A stretch of 64,000 nt of DNA from Owenia fusiformis. Its lineage: Eukaryota; Annelida; Polychaeta; Sabellida; Oweniidae. Under the pieces are notes generated by a model that was not told the DNA's origin, did no database searches, and saw only the letters and a list, made by a program, of their open reading frames with translations. Both the position numbers and the translations under genes were made by a program. Each line of letters begins with the position of its first letter. The first letter of the stretch is position 1. The DNA is taken from NCBI GenBank assembly GCA_903813345.2, contig CAIIXF020000012.1:13250932-13314931 (forward strand). The letters are read 5' to 3'. Positions 43,503 through 56,500 of the stretch are shown here, piece by piece.

Positions 43503-44218
43503 TCAAGGATGTCCTAAATTCGAAGTCATTCCAACGACAGAAACGATTGTTGTATCAATTGAGACCGAGTTGTCTCTTTTGAATACCTTGCGATATAATC
43601 TATGCACATTTCTTTTGAATGATTCTGTCCGTAAACCATAAACCAATGAGTTAGCGAATGAATTTAAGTAAAATAACCACAGATGTAAGATTTCAATTAT
43701 GCGTGGCGTTCTCAGACTTAAAAGAATGAATTTTGCGCCTTTAACAATGATAAGTGGAGAGTATGTTATGAGCAAGACGATCATCATTATTCCAACTGTT
43801 TCTGTTGCTTTTAGCGTTTTCTTTAGGTTGGAATCATGTTCTTCCATTGTTTCTTTGCAGTGATCCAGTTTGCTTTGTTAAATGTGAGTATTAGAATACA
43901 GGCCAACGTCTCATACCCAACCATTATAAACAGACTGAATGGGGCCTTAAGAAGGTCTGGTAAACATTGTTCTGCTTCGACCACATAAAGGGAGTGAAAG
44001 AAGCCGAACACTGCGCTACTATGCCCGATAATAAAGACACTCCACATAGTGACGATCATCAATCGTGCCCGTCTTATCGTCATTAAGTCGCTATAACGAA
44101 ATGGGTAGTGGATAGCGATAAACCTATCAAAACTCAACATGGCCGCGTTGTACAGAGACGTGGCGATGAACAGTGCTGTTAACGTAGACGTGAAATCACA
44201 CAAGAAAACCCGTGCGAC
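43503..44218 (-). pseudogene. Rhodopsin-type (class A) GPCR fragment
   Basis: The first frame (to about 43,850) holds TM3 to TM5: a T-F-V-A-R-V-F-L-C-D-F lead-in, then LSFDRFIAIHYPFRY, the DRY-box variant. The second frame (43,847 down to 43,503) holds TM6, with I-T-Y-S-P at the CWxP site, and TM7, with NSFANSLVYG at the NPxxY site. The two frames are offset by one base near 43,850, and TM1-TM2 are missing, with a stop just upstream. It is most simply a broken host GPCR copy. A missed intron at the join is less likely, because the sequence is continuous there. Confidence 0.75.
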
Positions 44219-44507
44219 AAACGTGACTGGGGTGTTATAGTGCTATCGGGTGTTATAATACTATCGCAAGCACAATCAGTCAGGCTCAGTAACTGCGTCA
44301 ACATTCGGAAATGAATATCTCTGAAATCGTACATCTTTAATTTTCAAAATGATTTGTGATACGGTGATATTACACAGTTCAACGTATTTATTTCGAGTAC
44401 ATTTCGAATCCATTCATAACAAAGCGTGAACTGACCTGGGTGACATCATCAAAAAGTCAGTAAAACCACCCCATCGATTACTAATATTGAGAGGTCGAAG
44501 CCCCATT

Positions 44508-44570
44508 CTGAATAAAAATTGCATGAATAGAGAATAAAAATTGCATGAATAGAGAATAAAAATTAAATTT
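44508..44570. repeat. Three 21-bp tandem repeats
   Basis: GAATAAAAATTGCATGAATA is repeated with a final degenerate copy. A small AT-rich array just upstream of the GPCR remnant. Confidence 0.75.
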
Positions 44571-45404
44571 AAGAAATCAGAACATTTTGGTAAAATCGCA
44601 GTTCGGTTAAGGTCTTACATATTGACGATTATCCTTAATTTTGTAAGGATCACAATTTTTCACGGAGAGCCAATTTGCAGCAAAGTAACTCATATTTTAT
44701 ATGGTCTATATGGTTTTAATATTGCAATTGCTTTCTTTTTATAAAAGGCTGTGGACCTTGGTTATCATAGTAACCGTAAATTATTTAGTAGTAAACTTAA
44801 ATACATAAAACCTGAACAAAGTAAAGGAATAACGTCAGGGCAGCTACCAACTATGACCAAGATTGGTTCATTATTTTCACATTTTTGTTAAACTGTGAAC
44901 AACCCTTATACATTTATAATATATAGAATACATGAAATTAGCTTGCTTTGATATTAAGATAATTACATTTATTTGTAAATAAGCATTTTACAAATATTTC
45001 GAAAACATTTTGAGAGTGAAACCCAAGTTAGCGTATCGTTATATAGGATAATGATATATCTTATAATATACCCGCTTATATCAATGTAGGCCCCGAGGGC
45101 CGGTCCACTGATCTCGACACGGTTACTTTTGATACGTAACTGTATAGTGTATTTATTGCATCAATATTCGTAACATTAATATCTTCGGTTTTTACCCCAC
45201 GGAGTAAGTTAAACCGAACATAAACAAAACCAGTTACAACAAATGGTACCTACTATCCCACACATAATTGACTGTCTTACACAACAAATATGTAAGATGC
45301 TTCAAAAGTGTATTCGACCCGATCAAATATAAATTTGATAAGTATTTTAAATATGTGCGATGCCAAGTACCATTCGTATTGGGTAAATATATTCATTTGT
45401 GCTA

Positions 45405-45845
45405 AACATATTCATTTGTGGGGTAAGTCACGTGACTTACCGAATGATTTTATATAAACCATTGTTCACTGTTTTGATGTGGGGTAAGTCACGTGACTTC
45501 GACCATGTGACTTGCGCCATCTATATATTCAAAGAGCTCTGGTGTGATTCTCCAATCGCGAAAACGTATCTTCTATTAAGAAAGGATCGCTTATGTAGCC
45601 TTATACCCATTGTAATATCTAATAACTTCTCAATTTCCTCTCTGAATTGTGAATATGAATCGTATTCAAATTCTTTTTCCTCGCTTGTTTCATCCATTTT
45701 GAAATTTCTACGTCACTGGTCACGTGATTTACCGAATGATTTTATGCTACATGCAGCATGTGTCATTTATGTGGGGTAAGTCACGTGACTTACCCCACAT
45801 AATTTTATGCGTAACATGTCACTAATTATGTGGGGTAAGTCACTA
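45405..45845. repeat. Cluster of palindromic GTAAGTCACGTGACTTAC units
   Basis: Five related units near 45,419, 45,481, 45,719, 45,767 and 45,830. The unit at 45,767-45,802 is a perfect 36-bp palindrome centred on CACGTG. The units are spaced by AATGATTTTAT-like sequence. CACGTG is the core E-box bound by bHLH-zip factors such as MYC/MAX and USF, but a transposon or satellite origin is equally possible. Confidence 0.7.
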
Positions 45846-45849
45846 TATG

Positions 45850-47740
45850 TCCGTGCTATTTTGTACTCTATGCTTGTTCGGTAAATGAACATTGTTTGGT
45901 TCTAAAGTGTATTTGTATTTGATGCGTGTTCTAAATATATGTGTCAACTGTCTTTGTTCGTGTGTGTACATGGACTTAAATATGTGATATTTTACCAAAC
46001 ACTGAATAACATAAACCGCATATACAAGTGCATTTACCGCATATATAGGTACATAAATCAAATATAAATGTGTAAAAACAAACAAATTTATTACGTGTTT
46101 CGAATCATTTCAATAGAGTGGAATATCGAATGGTTGTAATCAAATGCAAAAGTGTGAAAATCGAATAAAGATGCAGAAAAAATTCCATACAACTGTTAGT
46201 TTTTCACTGGGTATAGAAAAATAACATTGCAACAGGTCTGTAATGTCATTTTGACCAACAGGTTTGAGATCCTAAGGGCCTACACTGGCTTCTATTGAAA
46301 ACTTATAAATTATTTACTTTATTTGCTTAAATCTTGGCAATTATTATCACTTTCATATTCCTCACTCTCTGATTGGTCCAGGTCCTGCACGTGACTAAAA
46401 CAACTAGCGATATTCAAAGGAAGTCACGTGTATCAATCTCGATACAATCAAATATTCGTTTAATATTGAGAAGACAGCTACTTGCATTTTGAGTGATTTG
46501 GCGTGAGGACATGCCATGACAGAAAACATTATTGAACAGAAATTACGAACTCATTACTTAAGTACTTTCCTCGTCGTATATATTATAATAGCAATGTTTC
46601 TATCATTAAAAGAATTCAAAATTGAGAACGAAAGATCTGTTTTAAGCATGCGATCTCTATCGACGTCACATTTCGTTTTGCCCATTTTGAAAAAGAGCCT
46701 GTGTAATATTAATCAAAATCAATGAGACTGCAAGTATTGATGATTTTCATAGATTTTATTATAAAAATTTAGTATAATAGAGCCATCACTCAAATATATA
46801 TTTTGTGTTTGTACAGCTTTCGATTAATCAGACTATACAGATTTCAAATTCACTATATAGTGTACAATATATTGTAATTCTGCTAAGCAAAAGTACCTTT
46901 CACATTAAAGGCTATACATGTATGTACAATTATTAATCTGTTAAGCCATATGTACAGGCTGTAAAACAAAATGCATATATATTTGGTGGGAGAGATTAAG
47001 CCATCCATTTGACCCATTGAGGCAATATGAATTATTAATTAAATGCATGCAAATCATGCGCGTTTTTAACCACATATGTAGCGATACTATATACATGTAC
47101 ACACTACCCTGCATCCTTGTACGTTAATAGCTTACTGAAATTTATCTTGTATTGCTTTCGAGTTTTGCTTCACTGCGTCCACTATTCTCTATCTTTGCCT
47201 ATAAAGGTTTTTTGCCAATAATATTCTACAAACTGCTTGATGAATCTTTTCTTATGTCTGGTAGAACACTAAAAAAATGTAAAACGTATTTTACGTTCAG
47301 AAATATGGAATTAAACCCACGTCCTCCATTTGCAACTTAACTGTACCCTATTTCCCGTTTAAACATGGTCACGTGGTAGGGTAGTGTGGTATAGTATCGC
47401 TACATTACTTCACAAGGTACATGAAGTAAACGAAATCACACCATCAGTCCACTAAGTATACGTAGCTTTCCAAAGTTGGTGAACAATATATCTTCGTACG
47501 TTTGAACATATGTACAAAGAAGAACATCTAACGAGTGGCTTTCCATTAATCGAACAACTTTGAAAATGACTACAAGAAAACACGATTGCCGCTGAAAAGT
47601 TAATCAGCTGTAGAACTTGGTACAATCTAACATTACAAACATTCGATTAGTGGGTTTTCAAGACTCGGTTTTCTTGGAATCATAATGATAAGATATATCA
47701 CAAAGCTTCTAAAGTGCCTGCTGGAATCATTTGTAAAGCT
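45850..47740. other. Gene-free stretch
   Basis: AT-rich, with further scattered CACGTG sites (46,387 and 46,425) and a partial repeat at 47,323-47,395. No exon, transposase or RNA gene recognised. Confidence 0.5.
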
Positions 47741-47747
47741 AGATAAT

Positions 47748-48460
47748 GGGCCAAAAGTGAATTTCGCGAGACAAAAAAGGCGACCATTTTTAATAGGCGA
47801 GATTTTGAACCAGGAGTCATAGGGGAGTTCCCTGTATTGATGATGAACAAAAATAACTTGAAACGGGAATCCTATCGACAGAGGTTTAAAGGCAAATGGT
47901 CCAAAACGGATTTCTCGAGACAGATGGACAAGTCAATGTTAACTAAAATCGCTAAAACTAAAAAAAATGATATATTTTTTGCCGATTTTTTGATACATGT
48001 AACACAATTATCTTATACAACTTCTACTTACAGTGACATAGCTTTTTACAATACAGGACACCTGAAATTATTTGTAAAGCTAGGAAATGGGCCAAAATGA
48101 ATTTCGCGAGATAAAAATGGCGACCATTTTGAAAATAGGCGAGCTTTTGAACCAGGAGTCATAGGGGAATTTTCTGTATTGATGTTATACAAAAACAACT
48201 TACTTAAAACGTGAATCCTATCGACACAGGTTTTAAAGGAAATGGTCAAAAAGTAAATTTCGCGAAACAAAAAGGCGGCTATTTTGAAAATAGGCGAGCT
48301 TTTGAACCAGGAGTCATAGGGGGTTTTCAATATTGATGTTGAACAAAAATAACTTAAAACAGGAATCCTATTGACAGAGGTTTTAAAACGGGCCAATTGT
48401 TGACAGACAGAGGAACGGACAGACAGATAGGTGAGTGATTGCAATAGATCACCATGGGAT
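47748..48460. repeat. Diverged tandem repeat, about 150 bp
   Basis: Copies near 47,748, 47,898 (degenerate), 48,090 and 48,245 share AATTTCGCGAGA, GGCGAGCTTTTGAACCAGGA and CGGGAATCCTATCGACAGAG-like text. The block ends in a short GACAGACAGA run and a TAGATCACC tail, as in small retroposons of marine invertebrates. Confidence 0.6.
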
Positions 48461-48479
48461 CTAAAAACCTCATAAAAAC

Positions 48480-49390
48480 TTAATCAGCTAATCACGATCA
48501 AACATACGAGCCTATCCCATCGCAGGTGTCTTAGAAATACAAATGTACGATATGAAAAACATCATAAACTTGTTTAGACAAAATTCAAAAGTAATTAAAT
48601 AAACAGTATTTTCTCTGCATAAATATTATTGGGTATAATTCTCATAATCATATAAACATTCCGCTCTGATTTTATAGAATATATATAAATAAAAAGCTAG
48701 TCAGATGTTGAAACCTTCCTTCAAGAGATGCTCAGATTAACGTAGCAAAATCGACTTCTACAAATAATCAATGAAAAAAATTAAAAACAAACATGAATAT
48801 AATTCAATAAGATGACATGCGGCCCTTTCATTAAATGGTCAATATACAGTTACTTCATTTTATCAATGTGCAAAAATCAAAACTGTGAATTATTCTGATT
48901 TCTCAAATTGACCTCGAGGTAATATTCTAGTCATAATCATTTATTATCTGGACATCTCTTAAAGTTGTACATTTTACACATTTCTAAGCTTTAATATACA
49001 CTAGTTCTATTTGTTGGTTACTTTCACCTTTATTTAAACCCCACTAACACTATAGAATGAGCCCTGGTTTGTTTTAAAGAATCACCGGTTGAATCAAAAG
49101 TAAAAGAAAGTGCATTATTTTTCTATTTTTTAAAGAATGTACACTTGGCAAAGCTATCCAAAACCAGTGTGGCACAAAAGATTATTGACTGTCACATGCA
49201 GTGCACTAAAGCTGGACCAATAATACCCTATTCACTCATTCACTAATTGAAATAGTAAACACAAAATAAATCAAAGTGTAAACTGATACATGCAGTGTAC
49301 TGAAGCTGAACTAATTACACCGACTTCTCAACACTCTTACCTCATAGTCAATACAAAAGAAAAGCTTTCCAAAAATGGATCATGGACCAC
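48480..49390. other. Gene-free stretch
   Basis: AT-rich sequence downstream of the gene A stop and beyond the hairpin MITEs. I see no supported feature. Confidence 0.45.
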
Positions 49391-49400
49391 TTAGCTTTCA

Positions 49401-49546
49401 TAATGCCTTGGTCACATATGCTCCGATCTATCGCCCGGCGCCCGGCCGATTGAGTGTTTTGTTCAATACTGTATTCAATTTTGAACAAAATACTCAATCG
49501 GCCGGGCGCCGTAGTGAAAATTGGAGCAAATGTGACCAAGGCATAA
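49401..49546. mobile_element. GC-rich hairpin MITE, copy 2
   Basis: Bounded by TAATGCCTTGGTCACAT and ATGTGACCAAGGCATA, with a CGGCCGATTGAGT hairpin stem. Long overlapping open frames on both strands are a result of the palindrome. Confidence 0.75.
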
Positions 49547-49646
49547 GAGTTTCTGCGGGGCTAAAATAAGATGAACGAATCGTATTGGGTCTTAGGAGAA
49601 TAAATATTATTATTCCTCCTTAGACCCAATACTCGTACTTTATCCC

Positions 49647-49796
49647 TAATGCCTGGGTCACGTTTGTTCCGATTCGTCGGCCGGCCCGCGGCCGATTGAG
49701 TATTCTGTTCAAAAGTGAATACAATTATGAATGAACAGGATACTCAATCGGCCCGGCGCCGGCCTATGACTCGGAGCAAATGTGACCAAGGCATAA
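49647..49796. mobile_element. GC-rich hairpin MITE, copy 3
   Basis: Starts TAATGCCTGGGTCACG and ends GTGACCAAGGCATA. It lies 100 bp from copy 2. A half copy sits at 58613-58673, where another element has inserted. Confidence 0.75.
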
Positions 49797-50347
49797 CATG
49801 ATGTCCAAATATTTATTGCACATATATGTTGCGCATATTTCACACAAAGATTCACGTTTTACATCGATGACTATTTAAAAGCACATGGTCATAAAATCTG
49901 CTGTGCTGTTCTTTATAATGTACAGAGCTCTCTACTCGTGCTTAGTTTGGTGAATTACTCCCCTTTTCTGTAGTAATGTAATAACGTGAATTCACAAAAC
50001 TGGCTCAAGTCAGTAAGTGTACTCGTCGCATCATCATCTCCATATTATTTTGTACATCTGAAAATAATAATACTTTTTAACAATGATAGGTGCTGACACA
50101 ATTAATGGAATTATAGCATCAGTATTTATATGTCTATGTAAACACTGAAGTTATCAAATAAGAGGGAATGCTTGATTTAAATTTGATTCCGGAAACGATC
50201 CTATTCAAATCCAGCTTTCACATTGCGTTCACAGTGCTCAGTGGAAACTTAAGTTTCCATAAGAAGAACACCAAAATGCATTATTGAAATACCATATACA
50301 TCGTGTTAAATACATACATAACTAAATTTAGATCACCGTAGATTTTA

Positions 50348-50567
50348 TCACATGACTCCATTGCTGAATGGGTTCTTTGAGTCATTTTCGGGGAACTTTG
50401 CTTCCTTGTCCTTTTCAGAGACTCCGATGATATCCCCCGTGCCAACCATCGCCTCCAACGGAAAAGGTGGTTCTATAGCATGGTCTTTTTGGATTACTCT
50501 ATTCTCAAATGACGTTGGTTCAGCGTTCATTTGGTCACCGTTGAATTCCTTTGCTTTTGAATAACGT
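50348..50567 (-). CDS. Gene A: last exon, cytoplasmic tail and stop
   Basis: Continues in frame as R-Y-S-K-A-K-E-F-N-G-D and ends S-N-G-V-M before TGA. The tail is about 70 residues and rich in Glu, Lys and Pro. I see no ITAM, ITIM, TIR or death domain. The basic R-R-Y-S-K next to the membrane is a stop-transfer signal and fixes a type I topology. Confidence 0.8.
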
Positions 50568-53500
50568 CTAAAAAATATAAACACACGATTAAGATTGTGT
50601 ATCGAAATCACATTTAAATATATCCATCAAGTACGTTATTTAACATTCTTTCCGACTTTGTATTTAACCTACGGACAGATTCGTTCGGTCGTTTGGAAAT
50701 TTTGAGATTAGTTGTTCGCGAAGTTTCTTGAGTCCTAATGAATATATCTAAAATGTACTGTATTTCTGTACTCAATAACTTTGTTAACACTGCCGCCCAT
50801 TTTAGTAAAGAAATATTGTTCGCACTTAGTGCTTTATGTAGTCTGTATTTAAGCGGTGTCTATTAACTATAGATTTCTTATTTCATTTATTCACTTATTC
50901 AACATGTTTTAATTGTTTGCATTTATAATTCACTTTAATGTATTTAAACTATTGAAACTCTCTATTAATTAGAGGTAAATAAATATACAAGACATTAAGA
51001 TACTTTTGTACTGTTTATATCAGCATTATTTAGGATGTGGAATTTTCGGCTGGTCAAGAGTTTTACCTGTACATCAGAAAAACAATAAACCCCGCAACAA
51101 GAACAGCTGCTATGCCAAGTCCTATACCCACACCTACACCGAGCGACTCGGGAGCTATAAAATCGAAAATATTTATTTCTTACACCTGCTAAAAGACATA
51201 GCATTTTCTCCATAATGCCACTTGAATTTTCGAACAAACAAGCAAGATAAATAGATGTGGAATACTGAAAAGATACGAGAACTCGACTAACTATGTCAAA
51301 ACATCCGACTGGGAATTTCGACATGAATTTCCTTTGTTATGATTGCATAATGATATAGGCAAACATTTCATTGCCTTTTTGGTAAGGTAGTTTTTCAAAT
51401 GAACTGATATTTTATTCATTTGTTGAAATTGATACTAGAGCATCTAACATAATATTGGACGTCTGATTACTACATACTAGTTACTTCAATCAAGTAAAAT
51501 TGATGTGTATTAATTTCTGTAAAAGTCTCAACACTGAACTTTAATATTAAACATCTTTAATAAATCATAACAGTTTCAAATTAAACAATACTAGTATGTA
51601 ATTTCCGTTTTTTGTGATCACCAAAATCTGACGACACATTATTAGCCCCTATTGTTGACCAGCATTTATTATTCTCGTTTGGCAATTGATTCCAACTTGT
51701 CATTGTTATCATTACACTTCATAGATGTATATCAAAACGTTCAAAATGGCCACCAGAAAACAAGATGGCCGTCCACCCATTCACTCGCCCGTCTGCCAAT
51801 TAAGCTGATGACAATTTCGTACATTTTTGGCAAAAAAACGTCCGACCGGCAAGCATACTTGTAGGATGATTATATAGAGAAATTACATTTTTACTTACAG
51901 TGGTTGTCGCGTTGTGACTGTTTATTCGCTGCAATATTTGGAAATGGTCCAGGGGAGCTATACGGCGTTGTAGAATTCGTAGAATTTGTAGAATTCTGTA
52001 GAGTCTGTAAATCTGAAATCGTACAGTAGTTCTAATTAATGATGGTCCCCTTTGATATTGGTTCCCTTTTCAACAAAGTGGGCATTAAGAATTGATGCCT
52101 AAGATCAACCAAATATTATATGAAATGACTCGGAGAGTTATTGATAATCCAATATGAATGGCCAAGAAATGCTTGGTCAGCGTGGCACATTGATACAACA
52201 CGTCGTTCACTAAAATGGACATGTTGATTTGATTGGTAGCCATCAAAAGCACAGAGGCGTGCATAATAGCCACGTGACTACTATGGAACATAATTTGCGT
52301 CAGTTCTAAGTCATCTCGGAATATTTGAGATTAAATATGAATTATAACACTTTAAAATCAGTAACATTGTTTGGCCAATCCCTAGTATAGGTTATTTACT
52401 ATAAAATGTGACCTGTATGATTAGCTCAAAACAAGTGCAGCACGTGTATATGTACAAGACGGGGCCCACATTAAGAACAATTAGGTTGTCATATAACTTC
52501 ATCCTGTGCTCTTTGCACATGCATGTTTACATGTTTACCTATGCAATTTGGGGACCTTCCACTCCACAAACCAGTTTTCAGACATGTTCTAGATATAGTC
52601 TCGCGTCCCTTCTTGTCGATGTACCCTGATTTACATCCAAATATCGCGACACTTCCGACTTGTCGAGTGTAGTTTTTGAGATAACCATTGTCTGGAACTT
52701 CTAGTAAAGCACACTTAATGACGGGTGCGGGTTCTGGAAGTAAATGAAATTACAACTTTTTAAAATTAAATTTTCTACTTATCACATTCTGATAGCAAAA
52801 GTCAAACAACAATATCAGCTAAATGGTTAACAAAGACAAGATTCGACCTGAGCTAACAGTTTCTATATTATGATAATCAGCATACCAGTTAAAGAAGGAA
52901 AAGTATCATATTGTCTGGGAAGCACTTCGATAATCCCTTTTCAAATCAAATAAAATTAGAGGGGTGGTATCGATATGGAGAACTTTTTGAACGCACGTTT
53001 CTCTTAAAACATACATCGTCAATTTAATGGTCATCCTTTGAATGGTAACACCTTAATTTGAAATATACAGGGTGGGCCAAAAAACGCCACTTTTTTCAAA
53101 ATGCTTTAACTTTTTTAATTTTTGGTACAAAATCATAATTTGCATACCAAATGAAACTTGAGCAATAAATTGCTCAACTAAAGCTGGCAGTTAAGACACG
53201 TTGAAAAAATATAGCTAACATTTCATTGATACTGCTATATCAGCAAGGCGACTAAAAGTAAAATCTATCATCAAATAGGGTGACAGACCAATTGAACTCC
53301 TCTTTTAGATCAAATATAATCACAGTTGAAGGACTTGTTACATTATAATGGAGAGGTTAAGCTTTGCATATATAATCGAAACTGAACCTGTACGTATCAC
53401 TCGACCATATACAAATTCATGTAGCCTTCTCATATAAATAGCTGTTCAAATCCAGTGTTTGTTTAGACTACACCATAGCGTGTAATGATTCTATAGTATG

Positions 53501-56500
53501 TCATTGATGCGGTTTTATAGCTGGTTTTCTAATACATATTTTAAACGAGCTCGTTTCGTAAGATTTTTGGCACTAAATCATGCATGACATACATCATCGT
53601 GTTCAGCAAGAATTCAACTGTGCATCGAAATCAAAATTGACACCATAGTGTTCAATAGACACGAGTTAAATGGTTCCCGTTGACCCAACGTCAAATATTC
53701 AAATCTCCCGTTCTAAACCCGAAACTCTGAAGCTGAAAGAGTATCTGAAGTAGACTAAGCGCGCATAAAACTATGAGCGCTCGATACATTCCTTTGTTAA
53801 TTTTTGTACTTTGCGTTCACGGTTACGTTGTGAAAAACATCGTTAGCTTAACCTCTCCATTATTACTAAGAACCCTTTGCACTATATAACTGCAAAATTT
53901 GGGGTATGTAGCTTTGAAAATAAAAAAGTTACAGTGTCTTGAAAAAAAAGTGGCGTTTTTTTGGCCCACCCTGTATATATATGTATATATATTTTCAGCT
54001 ATATTGATTTAGAAAACACATCAAACACTTGTTTTGTTCTTTGTATCACGTTTCCAGAGTGAAATGAAACATCTTTCCGAACCTCTTTGGAACAAAACGA
54101 CATAAACACACAATATTCTCTTGTATAGCTATACCATTGAGAGGTCTAAACATGTTGTATGTGCTATTTTGTTCCAACAAGGTTCGGAAAGACATTTTAT
54201 TTCATTCTCAAGAATTGGTAGAAAGGAGCAAAAACAAATTGCACTAAAAACAAAAACAGTTATACGAGGGGTGATCAATAAGTAATGGACGCTTTTTTAC
54301 ACAGATGCTTTTTTCAGACCAATCCCTTCGATTTTCTTACCAGGGATACAACATTCAATTATCTATCAACTCTGAATATTTGAAGACAAAATATATGATA
54401 CATGTTGATATATCCTTATTTCCGTGAAGGAGGTACAGGTACCCTGGTGTGAAAGAAATTATGGTCCGCTGGGGATAATGGTCCCCTTTCTAAACAGCCC
54501 TTACTGGCCCTGATTGTGTATAAGATAATAAGGGAAAGAGTTGTATTTAGGTCACCATATAAATCAATGAAGAGTAGGACCATAATTTGATAGGACTTCC
54601 TACCCTTTTACACCTGGACCGACATTTACGTCACATATTCTGAAGCTATTTTAGCTTGTTTAACATGCAATGCAGTTGAATGCAGGCTGAACAAAACAAA
54701 CCATTATGATCATGAATTACCCCATTTTGTTATGCCATAGTTGATTTTGAATATGTTATCATCACTATGTGGTATTCATGCCACATTCATTCCACAGGGC
54801 CCTCTAAATAGGTTCCATCAAGTGCTACTAGTACACAATTCCTCATCCTCTTAACTCAAGATTGTGAAACAAGGCTGAATCCATTCTCTGACATGGTATC
54901 AAGATGCAGTTGCACGGATTGTTTTATTTCATCAATGTCAATAAACCTGCGTCCTTTCTCTATAGAAATAAGTCGTATAGAAATAAACAAGTCACATGTT
55001 AGCAGATCTGGACAATATGGTGCATTGGCCAAGGGCTCAATTTTGAGGTCCAGGGATATTGTTTTCTGAACATTTTGAGATCTGTGGGCTGGTGCATTGT
55101 CCATATGGAGTAGGGTGTTCCCTTCTCTCACCACCCCTTTCTTCCACAATGCTTTCTCAAATTGACCTGCAAACCCCTTTCATACAACACTCTGACATCA
55201 CAATACTCTCTGTTTATGTGTTACCAGTCAGCAAAACATTTTAAACATCACAACACTTGTTGCATATAAAAAGTTCAAATCTTACTGAAATATACCAAAC
55301 TGGCTAAAAACTGAATATGTGACGTAAATGTCGGTACCGGGGTACCTGTACCTCCTTCACGGAAATAAGGATATATCAACATGTATTATATATTTTGTCT
55401 TCAAATTTTCAGAATTGATAGATAATTGAACGATGTATCAATGGTAGGAAAATCAAAGGGATTGGTCTATAAAAAGTATCTGTGTAAAAAAGCGTCCATT
55501 ACTTATTGATCACCCCTCGTATAAAATATTTCTAAATAATTTTCGCATTAAATTGTTGTCAATCAGTCAACATTACATAATATACCGTGTTTTTTACCAG
55601 AATGTTTTCAATGATTGGTTTAAGAGAAAAACATTGTTGAATTCCGTTCTCCATATCGATACCAATCCTTTCGACATATCTGCATTGTCAATTTTCAATA
55701 AATTCCACATTCTATCAGACATCTTGACATCCTTTTTAGAATATGATATTATGGAATGTGTGTGCAAATTAGCATGCATTTTGAGAATATACTGTAGTAT
55801 TCAACCAAATCACACATATCTGAGAGACCGTTTACTTAAAACCGTTTGGGGTCTATTTACAAACTCCATCGAACGGGTGGGTCCTCTAGAACTTAGAACA
55901 TGCTCAAAATGTTCTCTTGGTCGTCACGTTCTACTAATAGAGATTTTACATTTTGGCATGCCAACCTAAGGTCCTTACCATGGCATGGGTGCACTAAGGT
56001 CCTATCACTTTTGGAAGAGTTTATTTTCATTCAAAAGGTAGTATAGGAGTCGATACATTTTATAAGCACAACATTTGAATACACACTCAGTGGAGACAGT
56101 TACTTGAATAAAACCTAGACATTGCAAATCTATATAGTAATGTATTAGTATAGTATATAATTTATCAATTGTGCAAAAGACCCCATGCAGAACAGTTCTA
56201 GTGATAAAGACAATCTTTCCATTACAAACCAAAGGCTTTACCAAAATGCCCAAAAAAATCACCATTGATTTTTCTATTATTGCAGACATTTATGGTTAGT
56301 TTATTGACTAAATTTCACAAACAGGCACAATTCTAAAAAATCTTACTTGGAAATACAAATTAAGGTGCTATGGAAGTTAACAGGAAATGACAAAACAAAA
56401 AATGTCAAAACCATGCTTGATTTTGAAAATTTTTTGAATCAAGATAACAGAGTTCTGTTTGGACCTCCAGTCAGTTTAATCAGTTCCACATACCATTTAC

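Larger units (their letters stand above)
51995..55828. repeat. Segmental duplication, copy 2, interrupted by transposons
   Basis: Matches 59107-60447: the block 51,995-52,945 holds the second CCPb exon and the block 55,660-55,828 holds the far end. In between lie later insertions (53066-53975 and 54263-55521). Confidence 0.75.

Noticed and set aside
49348-49569. Overlapping frames on both strands
   Set aside because: An effect of the palindromic hairpin MITE; both strands read the same.
55553-55969. 138-residue frame MLSISQHYIIYRVFY
   Set aside because: Part of it is repeated at 60,290-60,447 as non-coding intron sequence, and it matches no family I know.
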